Shown here in pieces: positions 9,679-20,243 of a stretch of DNA of 35,543 nucleotides (position 1 is its first letter; every line of letters begins with the position of its first letter). A program made the translations under genes and the position numbers. The notes beneath the pieces were generated by a model, which was not told the DNA's origin, did not search any database, and saw only the letters and a list, made by a program, of their open reading frames with translations. The stretch lies in NCBI GenBank assembly GCA_004802705.1, contig SGPL01000354.1, positions 1-35,543 of the forward strand, written 5' to 3'. Source of the DNA: Bondarzewia mesenterica (taxonomy: Eukaryota; Basidiomycota; Agaricomycetes; Russulales; Bondarzewiaceae).

Positions 9679-9795
9679 TTTTTCATCATCGTCGGCTGGC
9701 TCCTATACACATTTCTCTGCATCGTCATCATCCGCTGGCTCGTAGTACACCTATTTCTCCGTATCATCGTCATCGGCTGGCTCCGGCGCACCGTA
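9679..9795 (+). repeat. Three-copy 42-bp tandem repeat
   Basis: Units of about 42 bp carry a CATCGTC...GGCTGGCTC core. On the plus strand they read as FSSSSAGSYTH, FSASSSSAGS and FSVSSSSAGSG with a period of 14 residues, and one TAG separates copies two and three. It lies just downstream of the DUF6532-like stop but in another frame. Confidence 0.7.
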
Positions 9796-10420
9796 CATAG
9801 CTATATCGTAATTGTTTGAGCCTGGTATCGCAATGATATATGTCTATTTTGTCATTCCGCATCGGCTGTGTGATTGTCCTATGAGACCCTACTTAAAATC
9901 ACTTGATTAGATCTTGCTTTACTCGACTTTCTACACAACTTTTCCAAAGCAATGTAATTTTACGAAAAGCGAGAGACTTTTATTGGCTTGGACATACTTA
10001 CAGTGCCTTTTCTACATAATTAAAAAAGTTAGGTATCTTACTCACCTTTGTTCATTTTTTACACATTTTACACTTTCACAACTTTGTGACCTTGTATAAG
10101 GTCTATAAGTTGTTTTAAGATACGTGTAGATTTCCTGATGTTCGTGATCACACTGCGTGTTTCGTCGCGCTCCTCAAGTCTCGCAATCGGGCCTTGCCCC
10201 TTACAATTTGGAAGTTGAGACCAACACAACAAGTCTTGGAATCGCGTAGTTAACCTGAGGAGCCACATCATCATCGGGAAAATCACGGACTCATCAACGT
10301 ATGTTTCAGAATATAAGAGGAGGCTCTTCACTTTTTCTCATCCCCCAAACCACTCTACGTCTCATCTCTATCTGTGAGCTTTGCTGCACCCTCTCATCTA
10401 CCTACGTCAACACATCGAAC
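9796..10420. other. Spacer and probable old promoter
   Basis: The stretch is AT-rich to about 10,090 and then more balanced. No gene is seen. A TATAAGAGG at about 10314-10322 lies some 105 bases before the ATG of the next relic and could be its former TATA box. Confidence 0.4.
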
Positions 10421-11430
10421 ATGGATCCCCCGAGTGAGTGCTACCATCTTTTCCCTCGTTTATCCCACTTACCAGCATTTTTTTAAGAAGCTTTTCCATT
10501 CACCAATGAGGAATTGGATGCAGCTGGTCTTCAGGGCGAAGGCGAGTCCCTTAGTCATTTTGCGCGTCTATCCCACACTTACCATCTCCCTTGTAGGCAT
10601 TTCCAATTTTGTCGTACAGGCAATGAAGATGATGATGGAGCACCCTGAACTCCTAGGTGGGTCCCTTACCTTCTTTCCGCATCTGTATCACACTTACCAC
10701 TTTGCGTTTAGATCTGTCTCTGTTCATGCTCGAGTGCATCAACTACTCGGGTCATCACAAGTCCCTTTCCTCACTCACCTTGCCAACCCTTAGTGAGGCA
10801 TCTTCCTTCCTCTCTGCACTCACCATCACCTTAGATGCCACCGCCGTCGCCCCATATGTTCTCTCAGACTGAGAGAGGACCATCTACTTCAACGTCCTGA
10901 GCTCCTCTACTGCTTAGATCTCCTTGAAAATACCTTCCCTGTCCCCAAGGGCAGACACTCTCATCTCTCTACCAAGACCATCTATGGAGTCTTCAACATG
11001 CTACTCAATGCTGTCTGGGACATTGTTGCTCCCTAGATTCATGAGTTCTTGAAAGCTTAGAAGATTTGCTACTCAGCCATCAAGGCTGCTTGTTTCATCA
11101 CCCATGGCGAGGATGGGAAGGACACTCTCGGTCCCATTGTGATTTAGATTGTGGCTCATCCCACTATCACCACCGCTAGGAACATGCACGATGCTTCCCT
11201 GGACATTCTCGCTCTTCTTAAGGACAATGAAGTCGAGGATGTGGTGGTCAAATGGTACGAGGGAGCCGTAGAGAAGCTGTCAGGTCCACACCTTCTGTGC
11301 ATCACCAACGACACCAACCCCAATGTCGGTGAAATATCTATACTACTATGTAGAAGGAGGCTTAAGACTTCTCAGGGTCATTGTACAGATACTCACTGCT
11401 GTTCAAATATGTCTTGTGGTTACTAAGTTC
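10421..11430 (+). pseudogene. Decayed member of an Agaricomycete-specific protein family
   Basis: The intron-exon structure is still readable: exons 10421-10433 (starting MDPP), 10488-10541, 10597-10656 and 10712 onward, with introns of 54-55 nt. The second intron begins GC (10542) and ends AG. Joined exons give KAFPFTNEELDAAGLQGEG, VVQAMKMMMEHPELLD and LFMLECINYSGHHKSLSSL. Near 10869 the frame shifts, then continues with LLQRPELLYCLDLLENTFPV, SAIKAACFITHGEDGKDTLG and DASLDILALLKDNEVEDVVV. In-frame TAGs stand at 11034, 11058 and 11145; the last replaces a probable Trp. After NDTNPN (about 11320) the similarity breaks up. I recall this family as repeated, uncharacterised proteins of mushrooms; its function is unknown to me. 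Confidence 0.7.
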
Positions 11431-11520
11431 GTACAAACAATTTATTCACTGACAATGAGAAAGAACAGGACTATCATATAAAAATAGAAAACTTCTGCTT
11501 AAGAAAGTGTGAATTTAAAG

Positions 11521-11609
11521 TCCTTCGAGCCGGGATCGAACCAGCGACATCAAGATGGCAAGCATTATCCAGTTACAGTCTTGCGCTCTTCCAACTGAGC
11601 TATCGAAGG
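11521..11609 (-). tRNA. tRNA-Tyr (anticodon GUA) with intron
   Basis: Read on the minus strand, the acceptor stem is CCTTCGA paired with TCGAAGG, followed by discriminator A. The D arm is GCTC/GAGC, and the T arm contains GGTTCGATCCC. The anticodon stem CAAGA/TCTTG encloses loop CTGTAAA with anticodon GTA (plus-strand TAC at 11574-11576). A 16-nt intron (11557-11572) interrupts the loop one base after the anticodon, the standard place. T runs that could end RNA polymerase III transcription lie about 30-40 nt beyond the 3' end (11489-11492 and 11481-11485). It sits at the boundary between the repeat-rich left arm and the gene-rich right part. Confidence 0.93.
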
Positions 11610-11759
11610 CTATTCAAATTTGAAAGCGTTATATCTATAAACTGCAATTTCAAGCAAATCAATCTGGTGCCACAACTATACAGTTTTGAACCTTGACTGA
11701 TCCCACGCTCTCATCCACGCCTAACGACACAGCGGCCGCTCAATACTCATAGTTCCACA

Positions 11760-12226
11760 ATGGAGAACGACCAGGTGCGCCCGTCTTGACCCTCTGTTGT
11801 ATCGTCAGTTCTTCTAACGTCACGTTTCGCTCATTCTAGGGAATTCTCGTCGACCTTTACGTCCCCCGCAAGTGCTCAGCCACTAGTACGTCCCACCCAT
11901 GCTCGGAACACCTACGATCTGGAGCGTAGCTGACGGATTAATCATGTTCGTGCACCCCCGTAGACCGCCTCATCACATCCAAGGACCACGCGTCCGTCCA
12001 GATCAGCGTCGCCGATGTCGATGCCAACGGGCGTGCATTGAGCACTTCCACGTCTTTCGCTCTCTGCGGGCAGGTGCGTGCCATGGGCGAGAGCGATGAC
12101 TCGATCAACCGATTGGCGACCAAGGCGGGGCGTGAGTTTTGTTCCCTCTTGTCCGTTTTGTGGTTATTGGGAGCGTGCTGATTGGTTTTTGCAGTCCTCC
12201 GGAATGTTTGGTCGTACCAAAAATGA
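11760..12226 (+). CDS. RPS21: 40S ribosomal protein S21 (eS21)
   Basis: The coding exons are 11760-11774, 11840-11885, 11964-12131 and 12195-12226, giving 86 aa; yeast S21 has 87. The protein starts MENDQGILVDLYVPRKCSAT and continues with NRLITSKDHASVQISVADVD. It ends LLRNVWSYQK. These are the conserved eS21 segments. It is a structural component of the small ribosomal subunit needed for late pre-40S maturation. The first intron falls after codon 5, as is common in ribosomal protein genes. All introns are GT-AG and phases agree. The upstream region is short because the tRNA-Tyr lies 150 bp away on the other strand, so the two genes are divergent. The sequence looks intact and functional. Confidence 0.95.
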
Positions 12227-12702
12227 TTAGCTCGTCTCAGTTGGGCTTGGGAGAGTTGTCTTTGTATCGTGCATTTTCATCTGTTTCTTTTTGCAACCTG
12301 CTTCACGATCCATTTGATTTGCGTGAGTAAGATTCATAGGTCATCATTCCTTGCATGGACAATCCGGAGTGTCATCAAACTATCAGAGCTTCCCTATTAT
12401 CTCTCACTAGTACCGGAAATTTTCACTCTTCATCTCCAAGACATCCTGAGTCAAATTTTCAATCAATACTTCTGAAAGAATCGTACAATCGGTCAGTTGC
12501 CTATCTGATTCCGAATCAACAGGTAAGGAGGACACGGTGAAAGTACAGTACATCATTGTATTCGTCTGTGATATATGCGGCCAAGAAAGCAATGTAGGTC
12601 TATGCGCGAGAAACTAGACTACAGTCACTCATGTGGCATAAGTAGATGCATAGGAAAAAAAGTTCATGTCGGGATTGAGTTAGGAACATCCGTTCCCTCT
12701 TA
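12227..12702. other. Convergent 3' region
   Basis: These 476 bases separate the ends of RPS21 (plus) and GYP7 (minus). They should contain both 3' untranslated regions. I see no further gene. Confidence 0.6.
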
Positions 12703-15700
12703 CTACGTCCGCCCGGCCTTCAACAGGTCCCTCAGATCTTGACTTAATTCCGGGATGGCGAGCTTCGCGGCCGCCGCCGCACTGTGCGAGACCGCGCGGC
12801 GGCGAAGGCCCTCGCTTCCAGAGCCAGAAGAGGCTTCTACGCGTCGCCGATCCATATCTGCGACGAGCTGGGCAAAGGAGAGGAAGAGAACTTCCGCCTG
12901 AGCAAGGGTGGTGTCGAGTTCGATCGTCATGCTCAATTCGTTGCAATACTGGGTGTGCTCATCCAGTCAGCAGATGAACTGAAAAAAAAAAGGATGAAAG
13001 GAGACGCAGACCTTCAATATCTCGTCGAACTTTGTAGGTGTGCAAAATTTTCGGTTTAGAGATCGCAGTGGAGGAAGAGTTCAAGGAATATGCTCACCTC
13101 GACGAGGTATCGGATGATGACCTCCCGATGCGATTCGAGCACTGCCAGAGCGACGAACAGGACGAAATCATTCGAGTAGTAGTCCGTCCACAACACCTCC
13201 CACAGTCGTAAAACATCGTCGAAGGGGAATTCACGTTTGAACGTGATGAGGACCCATCTGATAAAATTCATCAGACAGAGAAAAAAAAGAAAACACCAAT
13301 GCCGGATTCGAGCGAGGCAAGCACGTACCGGAAGCAGAAGAAGAGGTTCAGCCCGTCGGTTTTCTCTGCGTCGACACGTTAGCTAGGTGAGGCGAACGTA
13401 TCTCGAATGTGAAAGTAGCGATGCGGACCTAGATGCCGGAACAGCTCAGGATCCATGACCTCGATGAGTTGCTGAAGAGTCGACAACTGTTTCTTCATCC
13501 CGCTCTGATCTCGCAAGAAATTCTGCTTCTGCATCGATTGACAAGGCAAATGCCCTTCGGCGTCAAAATCAAGACACGGAAATGTCTCTGACGCTTACCA
13601 TCCGGTTCATGACCTCCACGAAACACCAGAATGTGCTGGGCTCGTCCGCACCCATGACGACATATATCGGCGCACACAGGTCCGACATGCCTTGCACATA
13701 ACCTTCATTTCCTTATCAGCCAACAACCACGACAACCAGAGGACACGAGAGAATGAATGCCGATGCCAGCATGCGAAACGCAGCGCTTACCGAGTTCCTT
13801 CTCGTAGAAGTTGTACGTCAACAAGATCCCCGCGAGGCGGTCAATGTGCTCGTTGCTCGGCGACTGCGCACCGATGTCGTTCATGCTGGGTGCGATCGTG
13901 GAATAGCGCCGGTGCTGCTGTTTTTCGGGATCGCTGTTCGAAAGAGAAGGGGACGAAGGGGATATGGAGAAGAGCGGGTGCGAGCGATCTGTTCGTCGGC
14001 AGTCAACGTCTATTCGGTGTCGCTCCTGGGAAGCATCTTGTCAGATAGATAGTGCAAAGAAAGAGGAAAGATGATGCACCTCCAGGACGTCCTGCCGGTC
14101 AAATACTTCAGAGTTGCCGAACCACTCGTCTTGGATGTCGTGATATTGCTTCCTGAACCATGTTTTCTGTTAGCCTCGAAGACAAACAAATTGGAAAATA
14201 AACTCACATTTTCTCCTCCCAACCTCTCTGCCTTTCCTCTGTGGTAGCATCCCATGCATGCACCCCGAGTAGGAATGGCCAGATCTGTCTTCGCACGGTA
14301 CCCTTCTCGCATATCCCCCTCCGAAACACCTCTTGCCTCAACTGTTCCATACTGATGTTTGGCCTACCGTCCTCCCCAAACCACCCGTGCCAACTCTCCT
14401 CGTCAACGGGATGTTTGGGGTCTCTGGACGACTTGGGCGTGGGCAGGTTGGCGGTAGACTGAAGAAGCTCGAATATCCCTAGTTCGGACGCTTCTTCTGC
14501 CACCGAGGAAATGGAAGCGGGGATGGCTTGGGCTTCCCGACGCCGCGCGCGCTCGCCTTCTTCCGCGACGATGCGTGCCCAACGCGCCAGGTACACGCGA
14601 GCACTCTCGAATTCACCCACGCCGCCCTTCTCGACCCAGCTGCCCCATTCGAGGTCGCCGTTGACGTTAACGAGGCTCCTTACGGGGTCGGGAAGGTGTG
14701 GGATGATCGGCTTCGCCAGCGGGTGCGAGAGGATATTTTGTGCGGCGTGACGCGTCGCCCGGGTTATATTCGCGAAGGACTGTAAGAGGGCCGTGCGCGC
14801 TTGAGAGGCGGGTGGCAAGGATGCTGAAGAAGGGGGGAGCGAGCGGTGCAATATGGAGGAGTGTTGAGAGTAGGGATTCGGCGTTGATGCTTGGGGAGAA
14901 GAAAGTGGGCGCGGACGGCGGTGCTCGGGGACAGGGGAGTGCGAGTTGGCGTAGGAAGAGCGCGCGAGGATTTCGTCCACCGCGTCGTCGGAGAAGAGGT
15001 GAGTCGTGTGTGCTTCTATGTCGGCTTTGGAAGGGTCGACGAGGAATAGCGTGGATTGGAGGCTGGAACGGAGGAGAGACGCATAGGATCGGACTCGCGC
15101 GAGGAGGTCCTCGCCACCCCATGAGGTGATCGGTCGGCCGGTGGATGCTTGGGCAGCGTACGAAGGAGGTGGGGGATAGGATGTGGAAACACTGGGTGTT
15201 GACGGAGACTTTGGAGGAAGGGTGAAGGAGCGAGATTCGTCGTCGTGAAAGTGAAGTGTGGGGAGTGTCGCACCACTGGTGAGATTGATACCGATAGATC
15301 CATCTTCGAACCAAGAATCAATGGTCGATACTTCATTCTTACAGAGAGGTAAACAAAGGGAAAGGTACTCACACCAAGAAGACAGAGAAGGAGGTAGGAC
15401 TATGAGAGAGTAAACCGAGCTGAGTGGTACAGAGAACGCATACGACTCGGGGAGAGAAGTAGGCATATCGATGAGAACGGCGTCTAGGAATAGAGATAGA
15501 TGTCACCAGCCGATGGATACGAGTGAGGATCGGACATACCTTCATCTTCGTCATCTTCGGCAAGTGGTCGCTCCTCCGTCCTAATGAACTTGTCCCATTC
15601 ATCAGGACCCTTCTCACTGAGTAAATTCTCTGGAATCCATGCGAGAAGATACGAAGTTGTGAAAGCCTCCTGTTGCACTCTATCAGAACTGAGATCGTCA

Positions 15701-15892
15701 GAAGCGGGGAAGACGACATACCCTCTTGACGATTGCAGCAAAGCCGGGAATATTATCCCTGGCATAGGCAGTGGGGTTGACATAGACCTTTGACTTCGCA
15801 TAGATCAACCTGTACTTGGCATCGTCCTGAACATCAACGGCGGCCGCAGCACCCGAGGCGGAGGTTTCTGGGTCGTGCTTTATCTCGACCAT
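12703..15892 (-). CDS. GYP7: Rab GTPase-activating protein, TBC domain, Gyp7 type
   Basis: Twelve exons on the minus strand: 15892-15722, 15669-15540, 15483-15373, 15330-14208, 14152-14080, 14025-13791, 13702-13599, 13528-13429, 13365-13329, 13257-13098, 13029-13012 and 12948-12703, giving 835 aa. The N-terminal part (about 25-230; KVYVNPTAYARDNIPG and YLLAWIPENLL) resembles the Rab-binding region of the TBC1D15/Gyp7 family. The TBC domain begins near residue 475 (VRRQIWPFLLGV). It has the arginine finger in I541-x2-D544-x2-R547 and the glutamine finger in YVQG (Q618), so catalytic residues are present. Later segments (FCFRWVLITFKREFPFDD, LRLWEVLWTD, YCNELSMTIEL) follow the family order. Gyp7 stimulates GTP hydrolysis by Ypt7/Rab7-type GTPases in vacuolar traffic. 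Exon 11 is only 18 nt, and intron 3 is 42 nt and open in frame. Confidence 0.92.
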
Positions 15893-16131
15893 GGAATCTG
15901 ACTGATGATGCTCTCGTTCTAGGTCAACTCGGAGGCAAGCGCAGAAATGAAACGCACGGAAAGCGTGGACGTTCGGTCGAGGGAGATCTGCCGAGCACCA
16001 CGCATGTGTTGTTGAACGGGCTACAAGGGCTGCGGTTGAGTTGAGCGGGCGTCATCCACCCCGACGTGATCAACACGTGATCATCGCGTTAATGTGAGCT
16101 CGCCGCGACTTGCCAGCTAGGTTATACCACC
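15893..16131. promoter_or_regulatory. Divergent promoter of GYP7 and HNT3
   Basis: Only 239 bp separate the two start codons. A direct repeat of ACGTGATCA occurs at 16064-16072 and 16075-16083, 11 bp apart (one helical turn). The second copy overlaps the E-box CACGTG at 16074-16079, a typical site for bHLH factors. That the repeat regulates either gene is inference. Confidence 0.55.
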
Positions 16132-17080
16132 ATGCCCCAACGCTTCAACATCCTTCGCGCCTACGCGAAAAAACAACACCCTCCAAACATCCCCTCCGCA
16201 ATCTACTTCTCCCACACTGAAACCACCCTTACCATCTTCGACGCCTTCCCCAAATCCTTCTTCCACTTCCTCATCCTCCCTCGCCGGACCTCCTCGGTCT
16301 CCATCTTTGACCTAGCAAACCTCCCCACGCTCCTCCGGAAAGACAAATTTAAAGCACGCGAAACGCTCCTTGGACTTAACTCAGAGTCGTTGCGGCTGCG
16401 CGCGAAGATCGAGGAGGAGATGCAAGTGCGGTTCGGGTTCAAATGGGACGTCTGGATCGGCTTCCACGCCGTGCCCTCCATGGAGTACGTATCCCCCCGT
16501 GTATATACATAACGCGGACGTGAACGACCCGCATCCCGCCCAGGCATATACACCTTCACGTCATCTCCGCCGACCTCTGCGGCAAAGCGATGAGGACGAA
16601 GAAACATTACAACTCCTTCAGCCCCAAATCCGGCTTCTTCATCCCTCTTGCCGACGTCCTCTCCCTCTTCGACGCTGCGCCATCTTACTATGACACCGTG
16701 CGTCGTCTTCCTATTCCCTGATCCTTCGCATGCCATGTCTCGGTCCCAACTTACCCCTTCCCCAGATGTCCGAGTTCAAAAAATCACAATACGAGCCCAA
16801 ACTCAAAGAAGATTTCGTTTGCTTCCACTGCGATCTCCCACAGAGGAACTTCCCCATTCTCAAGGCTCATCTCCTGAGCGAGTTCCAACAGCTGCGCAAG
16901 CAGGCACAACGGCAACAAGAGCGAGCGGTGGACAGCACTGGTATTCAAGGTCCTAACAAGAGGAAACGCGAAGGCGAGGACGACACCAGTAGTATGAGCC
17001 AAGGCCCGCAAGCAAAGAAATGCCAGTTGGATGAAGACCGTCCGAGAGAAAGCCAAAACAGCATAATGGACTTGGATTGA
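16132..17080 (+). CDS. HNT3: Aprataxin-like DNA deadenylase (Hnt3)
   Basis: Exons 16132-16484, 16544-16697 and 16766-17080 give 273 aa. The HIT-family catalytic motif is HIHLHVI (H119, H121, H123); it is assembled across intron 1, since the exon before it ends in PSM plus part of E118. A C-terminal C2HE zinc finger follows: C188-x2-C191 (CFHC), H204 and E208. This combination is specific to aprataxin/Hnt3, which removes AMP from abortive 5'-adenylated DNA ligation products in the nucleus. Residues after about 230 are low-complexity with a basic cluster (KRKRE), a plausible nuclear signal. All catalytic and zinc residues are present, so the gene should be functional. It is longer than the yeast protein (217 aa) because of the tail. 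Confidence 0.93.
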
Positions 17081-17404
17081 CGCATGCGCGTGAAGTAACA
17101 CGGACATCTACATCTACTCTTTGCGATCGTCTAATAGCTCGGCCTGCTTTTGTTACTACTGCTTTTAAGCCTACTGATATATTTGTTATCGTACCACTTG
17201 TTTTCATTCCTACATCTATGTGACATTCAATGCATAAACAGGTATAACACAAGGGAATGTCGTCTTCACTGTATTTCGCTTCTTTCCTACCAATCGATCA
17301 TCGATCACCTTCAAACCTGATGTGGGCACGAAAAGATTGCTGCGTGCAAGTCTCCGTCGGGTCACGTCATTTCGTGCGAGAGCTTGGGAGACGGGACGAT
17401 CCAT
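17081..17404. other. Convergent 3' region
   Basis: This is the spacer between the tail of HNT3 and the tail of the Gfo/Idh/MocA-type gene on the other strand. Nothing coding is visible. Confidence 0.6.
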
Positions 17405-19303
17405 TCAGGCCGACGGCTTCTTCGACTGTTCGCTCGCCTTACGGATGGCCCATGTCAACTCGTAGGTCTTGCATGCATCTAAAAATTCAGAGTGTGATTA
17501 GCCAACCTAGCAAGGCAATCATAGAGCAGGACATACCGTCGAACGAAGAGAGGATCGTAGCGCCATCAGGGTCCTCCTCAATATCCTCGATAACGTCGAT
17601 GAGGTTGGATATCTCAGAGAAGAAAGGATCGTCATCAGGGAACCTGTGTGTCTCCTCGAGATCCGAGGTAGGGCGACGGATGTACAGGACGGGTTGCACG
17701 TAAGGGTCTACCAACCTGAATGGCAAGACAGAAATGAATAATCCAGCATAAAGGTATAGTCGGAGGGAAAGACGGACTTGAACTGGTATCCATCCGCATA
17801 TACCTCGAGCTCGCAGCTATAGTTGTGGCCTTGGAGTGCAACGACGTGCGTGAAACTCCCGACGGCTCCGCTTTCGTATTTCCTACGAGTCCAAATCAGA
17901 ATCTTTTGGATCAAAAAAAGTTGGCGAAGACGAACCAAGTAGCAGACGTCACTCGAGGAATCCTGTTCTCGGGCGGGATCCTGCTCTCGTCAAAGGCAAT
18001 CTTCGTGAGCAGACCAGCATTCTCATGCCATTCGAGCGAGTGCGCGACGACGGTCGAGATGTCGACCTCACCGCCAAAGTAACGCGACAGGTCACAGAAA
18101 TGTGTGCCTTGCTCCACGACGGGTCCAGCACTGCGATTCAGATGAGTATGGTTGGTGGGGGGGAGAAGGGGAGGATGTACCTCTTGGATTTGTCCCACCA
18201 ATCGGGCTTGACGATCGCTTCGTACGCGCAGGCGTAACGAGCAATGGTGGACATGACGGACAGGTTCTCATCTTCGATGATCCGCTTAATCATCTGTACG
18301 GCCTTCAAGTACCGCAGCATGTATCTATCCACAGCAATGTCAGAACCAGATCTGTGAGCGTCTAGCTTTGAAACACTTACCCTATCGAACAAGTCGTTGC
18401 GCTGTCGTCGATTGCCTTGGCGACTTTGAATGCCTCTTGGATTTCCTGTTCGGGGCCAGTAGCGATGGGTTTCTCGATGAACATGGCCACACCGGGAAAG
18501 TGCTTCATGATCTGCAATTCGATATCACGGCCGGGCTGCGTCGTCCCACGGAACATGGGCGGGGACCCGACGATGACAGCACGGGGGCGATCGCGGGGCT
18601 GCATGTTCTTGACGAAATCTTCGAGCGTTCGGAACACACGAGTATTCTCGTACGCGGAGCGCACGAAGGTCTCGCATTTCTTTTGTAGGACAGAGGTCGC
18701 GCGCTCGATTGCCGGGTCAATCAGAGCGACAACTTTCAACCGGGGGCCAAGTTTGCTGCGGAGAGGTGAGAGGTGAAGAAGGGATTGAGGGTGGGAGAGG
18801 CACTCACTGCTCGAGACGGAAGGAGTGGTTCCAGGGACCTTCTTCGGAGCCTGAGAATGGTGAGCGACGTCCATGCATCTAAGTTGATCAGATGCGACGC
18901 ACCGAACATGATATTGCCGGCGCCGACGAAGACGACATTGAAGTCATTAGTACCTTGGACATGATGAGCCCTGTTTCCATCCCGCTAATGTCAGCGATGT
19001 CGCGGGCTACACAACAAAATAATTCAAGGAGTTCGTGTGATATGAAAGGGTACGGTAGGGATGGTGGGAGAAGGAATATATCCTTCCCTACCAAAAAAAA
19101 GGTGAATCATGATACGATAAGAAACGGAACAACACGCGGTCAAGTAAAAATGCACCATGCAAACAAAGTGGTATATGCGGCGATCACAAACACAATACGC
19201 ACTTGTCCATGGGGATCAACCTCGCGGGGTCAATGGACGGACGCCTCGAGATATTCTCGGACGGACGACGTCCTGAGGGCCTGCGACTACCAGGGAGATT
19301 CAT
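17405..19303 (-). CDS. Gfo/Idh/MocA-family NAD(P)-dependent oxidoreductase
   Basis: Nine minus-strand exons: 19303-19203, 18970-18903, 18850-18808, 18755-18381, 18324-18181, 18130-17936, 17882-17778, 17715-17537 and 17478-17405, giving 427 aa. A Rossmann nucleotide-binding motif is VVFVGAGNIMFG (residues 46-57). The family signature EKP (165-167) carries the usual catalytic Lys166. The C-terminal half (GGEVDISTVVAHSLEW, VGSFTHVVALQGHNY) fits the substrate and oligomerisation domain. The substrate cannot be told from sequence; members act on sugars, inositols and related compounds. The start used here gives a 33-aa basic leader (NLPGSRRPSGRRPSEN) before a 232-nt intron, much longer than the other introns (50-62 nt). 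This first exon is supported by phase but not by similarity. A TATAAAG on the minus strand lies at 19475-19481. Confidence 0.88.
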
Positions 19304-19788
19304 GTTGGAAAAAACCTGTACAAAAACAAGAGCAGGATCAGGGTCAGTCGATGGCTAGATCCAGGCATAATTCGAGGGTGTGGGGTAGTTGCAAGTGATA
19401 CCTAGGTGGTTGAGTGAGCGTGGGGGGTGTTGGATGGGTTGTGATGGACGATGGTGGATTGAGAAGAGAAATGGCTTTATACGAAGTCGTGCTTGGGGGA
19501 AACTGAGTGGGAGATTGAAACTAAGTTATGAAGCGCAGGTGCAACCCACTACCCCGATCGGGTTATCAACCATCCAAATACGTCACTTCTCCCCGGAGTC
19601 TCGTCGCGACCTCCGTATGCTGTGAATTATTTAAACATGTATTTTCGTAATCTCTGCAGCTAGCAGCTCCGCGCGACAACACGAACAAAAGTTTAAAGAG
19701 GGAAGCACGGGTATAGTGCGGGAATAGGACAGGAAAGAAAAATAAAATAGGTTGTGCATCCTCGAAACGAATGTGTGTAAATCCCGCG
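19304..19788. promoter_or_regulatory. Promoter region of the oxidoreductase gene
   Basis: This spacer lies between two minus-strand genes. A TATA-like TATAAAG (19475-19481, minus strand) lies about 170 bases before the predicted ATG at 19303. The rest should hold the 3' region of the coiled-coil gene. No other gene is visible. Confidence 0.45.
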
Positions 19789-20243
19789 TCAAAGTGTCTC
19801 CCTCTCTGGCACCTCTCCCGCTGACTTGTGGTATAATCGCGACGCGTCGGCTTTGACTCCTGACGCCCGCTCGCGCGCCTTGCGATCGAGTTCGGCGCGC
19901 CGCCGTTCTGCAGCCTCGAGGCGTTCGGACATGGCGCGCAACTGGGCCTTGAGCTTCTCGTTCTCTTCGGACAGCTTCAACACGTTGCTCGCGCGCTTCT
20001 GAACCTTGTCGGATCTGAAGGCAGCATTGTTACCATGTTCATCCGGTTGCTACGCAGCTCGGGCGCGAATGAGGGTGTACGCGGAGAGGGGCGATGGTCA
20101 GACGGAGGTGTGAAGACTTACACAAAAGAGGATGGGCCGATGATGGATTCGAGGGTGAGAGAAAAATCTAGGTCTGTTGGAGGTATCTCTGGTAGCGGAG
20201 GCAGAGAAGAAGTTTCTGCCTTGTCATCAGCTGCGACCGACAT
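19789..20243 (-). CDS. Small coiled-coil protein, unknown function
   Basis: Two exons (20243-20122 and 20014-19789) joined by a 107-nt GT-AG intron give 115 aa. Residues 1-41 are acidic and proline-rich (SLPPLPEIPPTDLDFSLTLE). Residues about 43-93 form a strongly predicted coiled coil with heptad leucines (NVLKLSEENEKLKAQLRAMS, then RLEAAERRRAELDRKARER). There is no signal peptide or membrane segment. I do not recognise the family; the layout would suit a small adaptor or complex subunit. The splice joins an open frame from a good ATG to a coiled coil that otherwise lacks a start, which supports the model. It is divergent from the conserved gene at 20799. Confidence 0.65.

Noticed and set aside
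9438..9791. Minus-strand 117-codon open frame
   Set aside because: It runs antisense through the DUF6532-like exon and the tandem repeat and has no family signature.
14667..15314. Long minus-strand frame overlapping GYP7 exon 4
   Set aside because: It is an alternate-frame shadow of GYP7, in a GC-rich exon where stops are rare.
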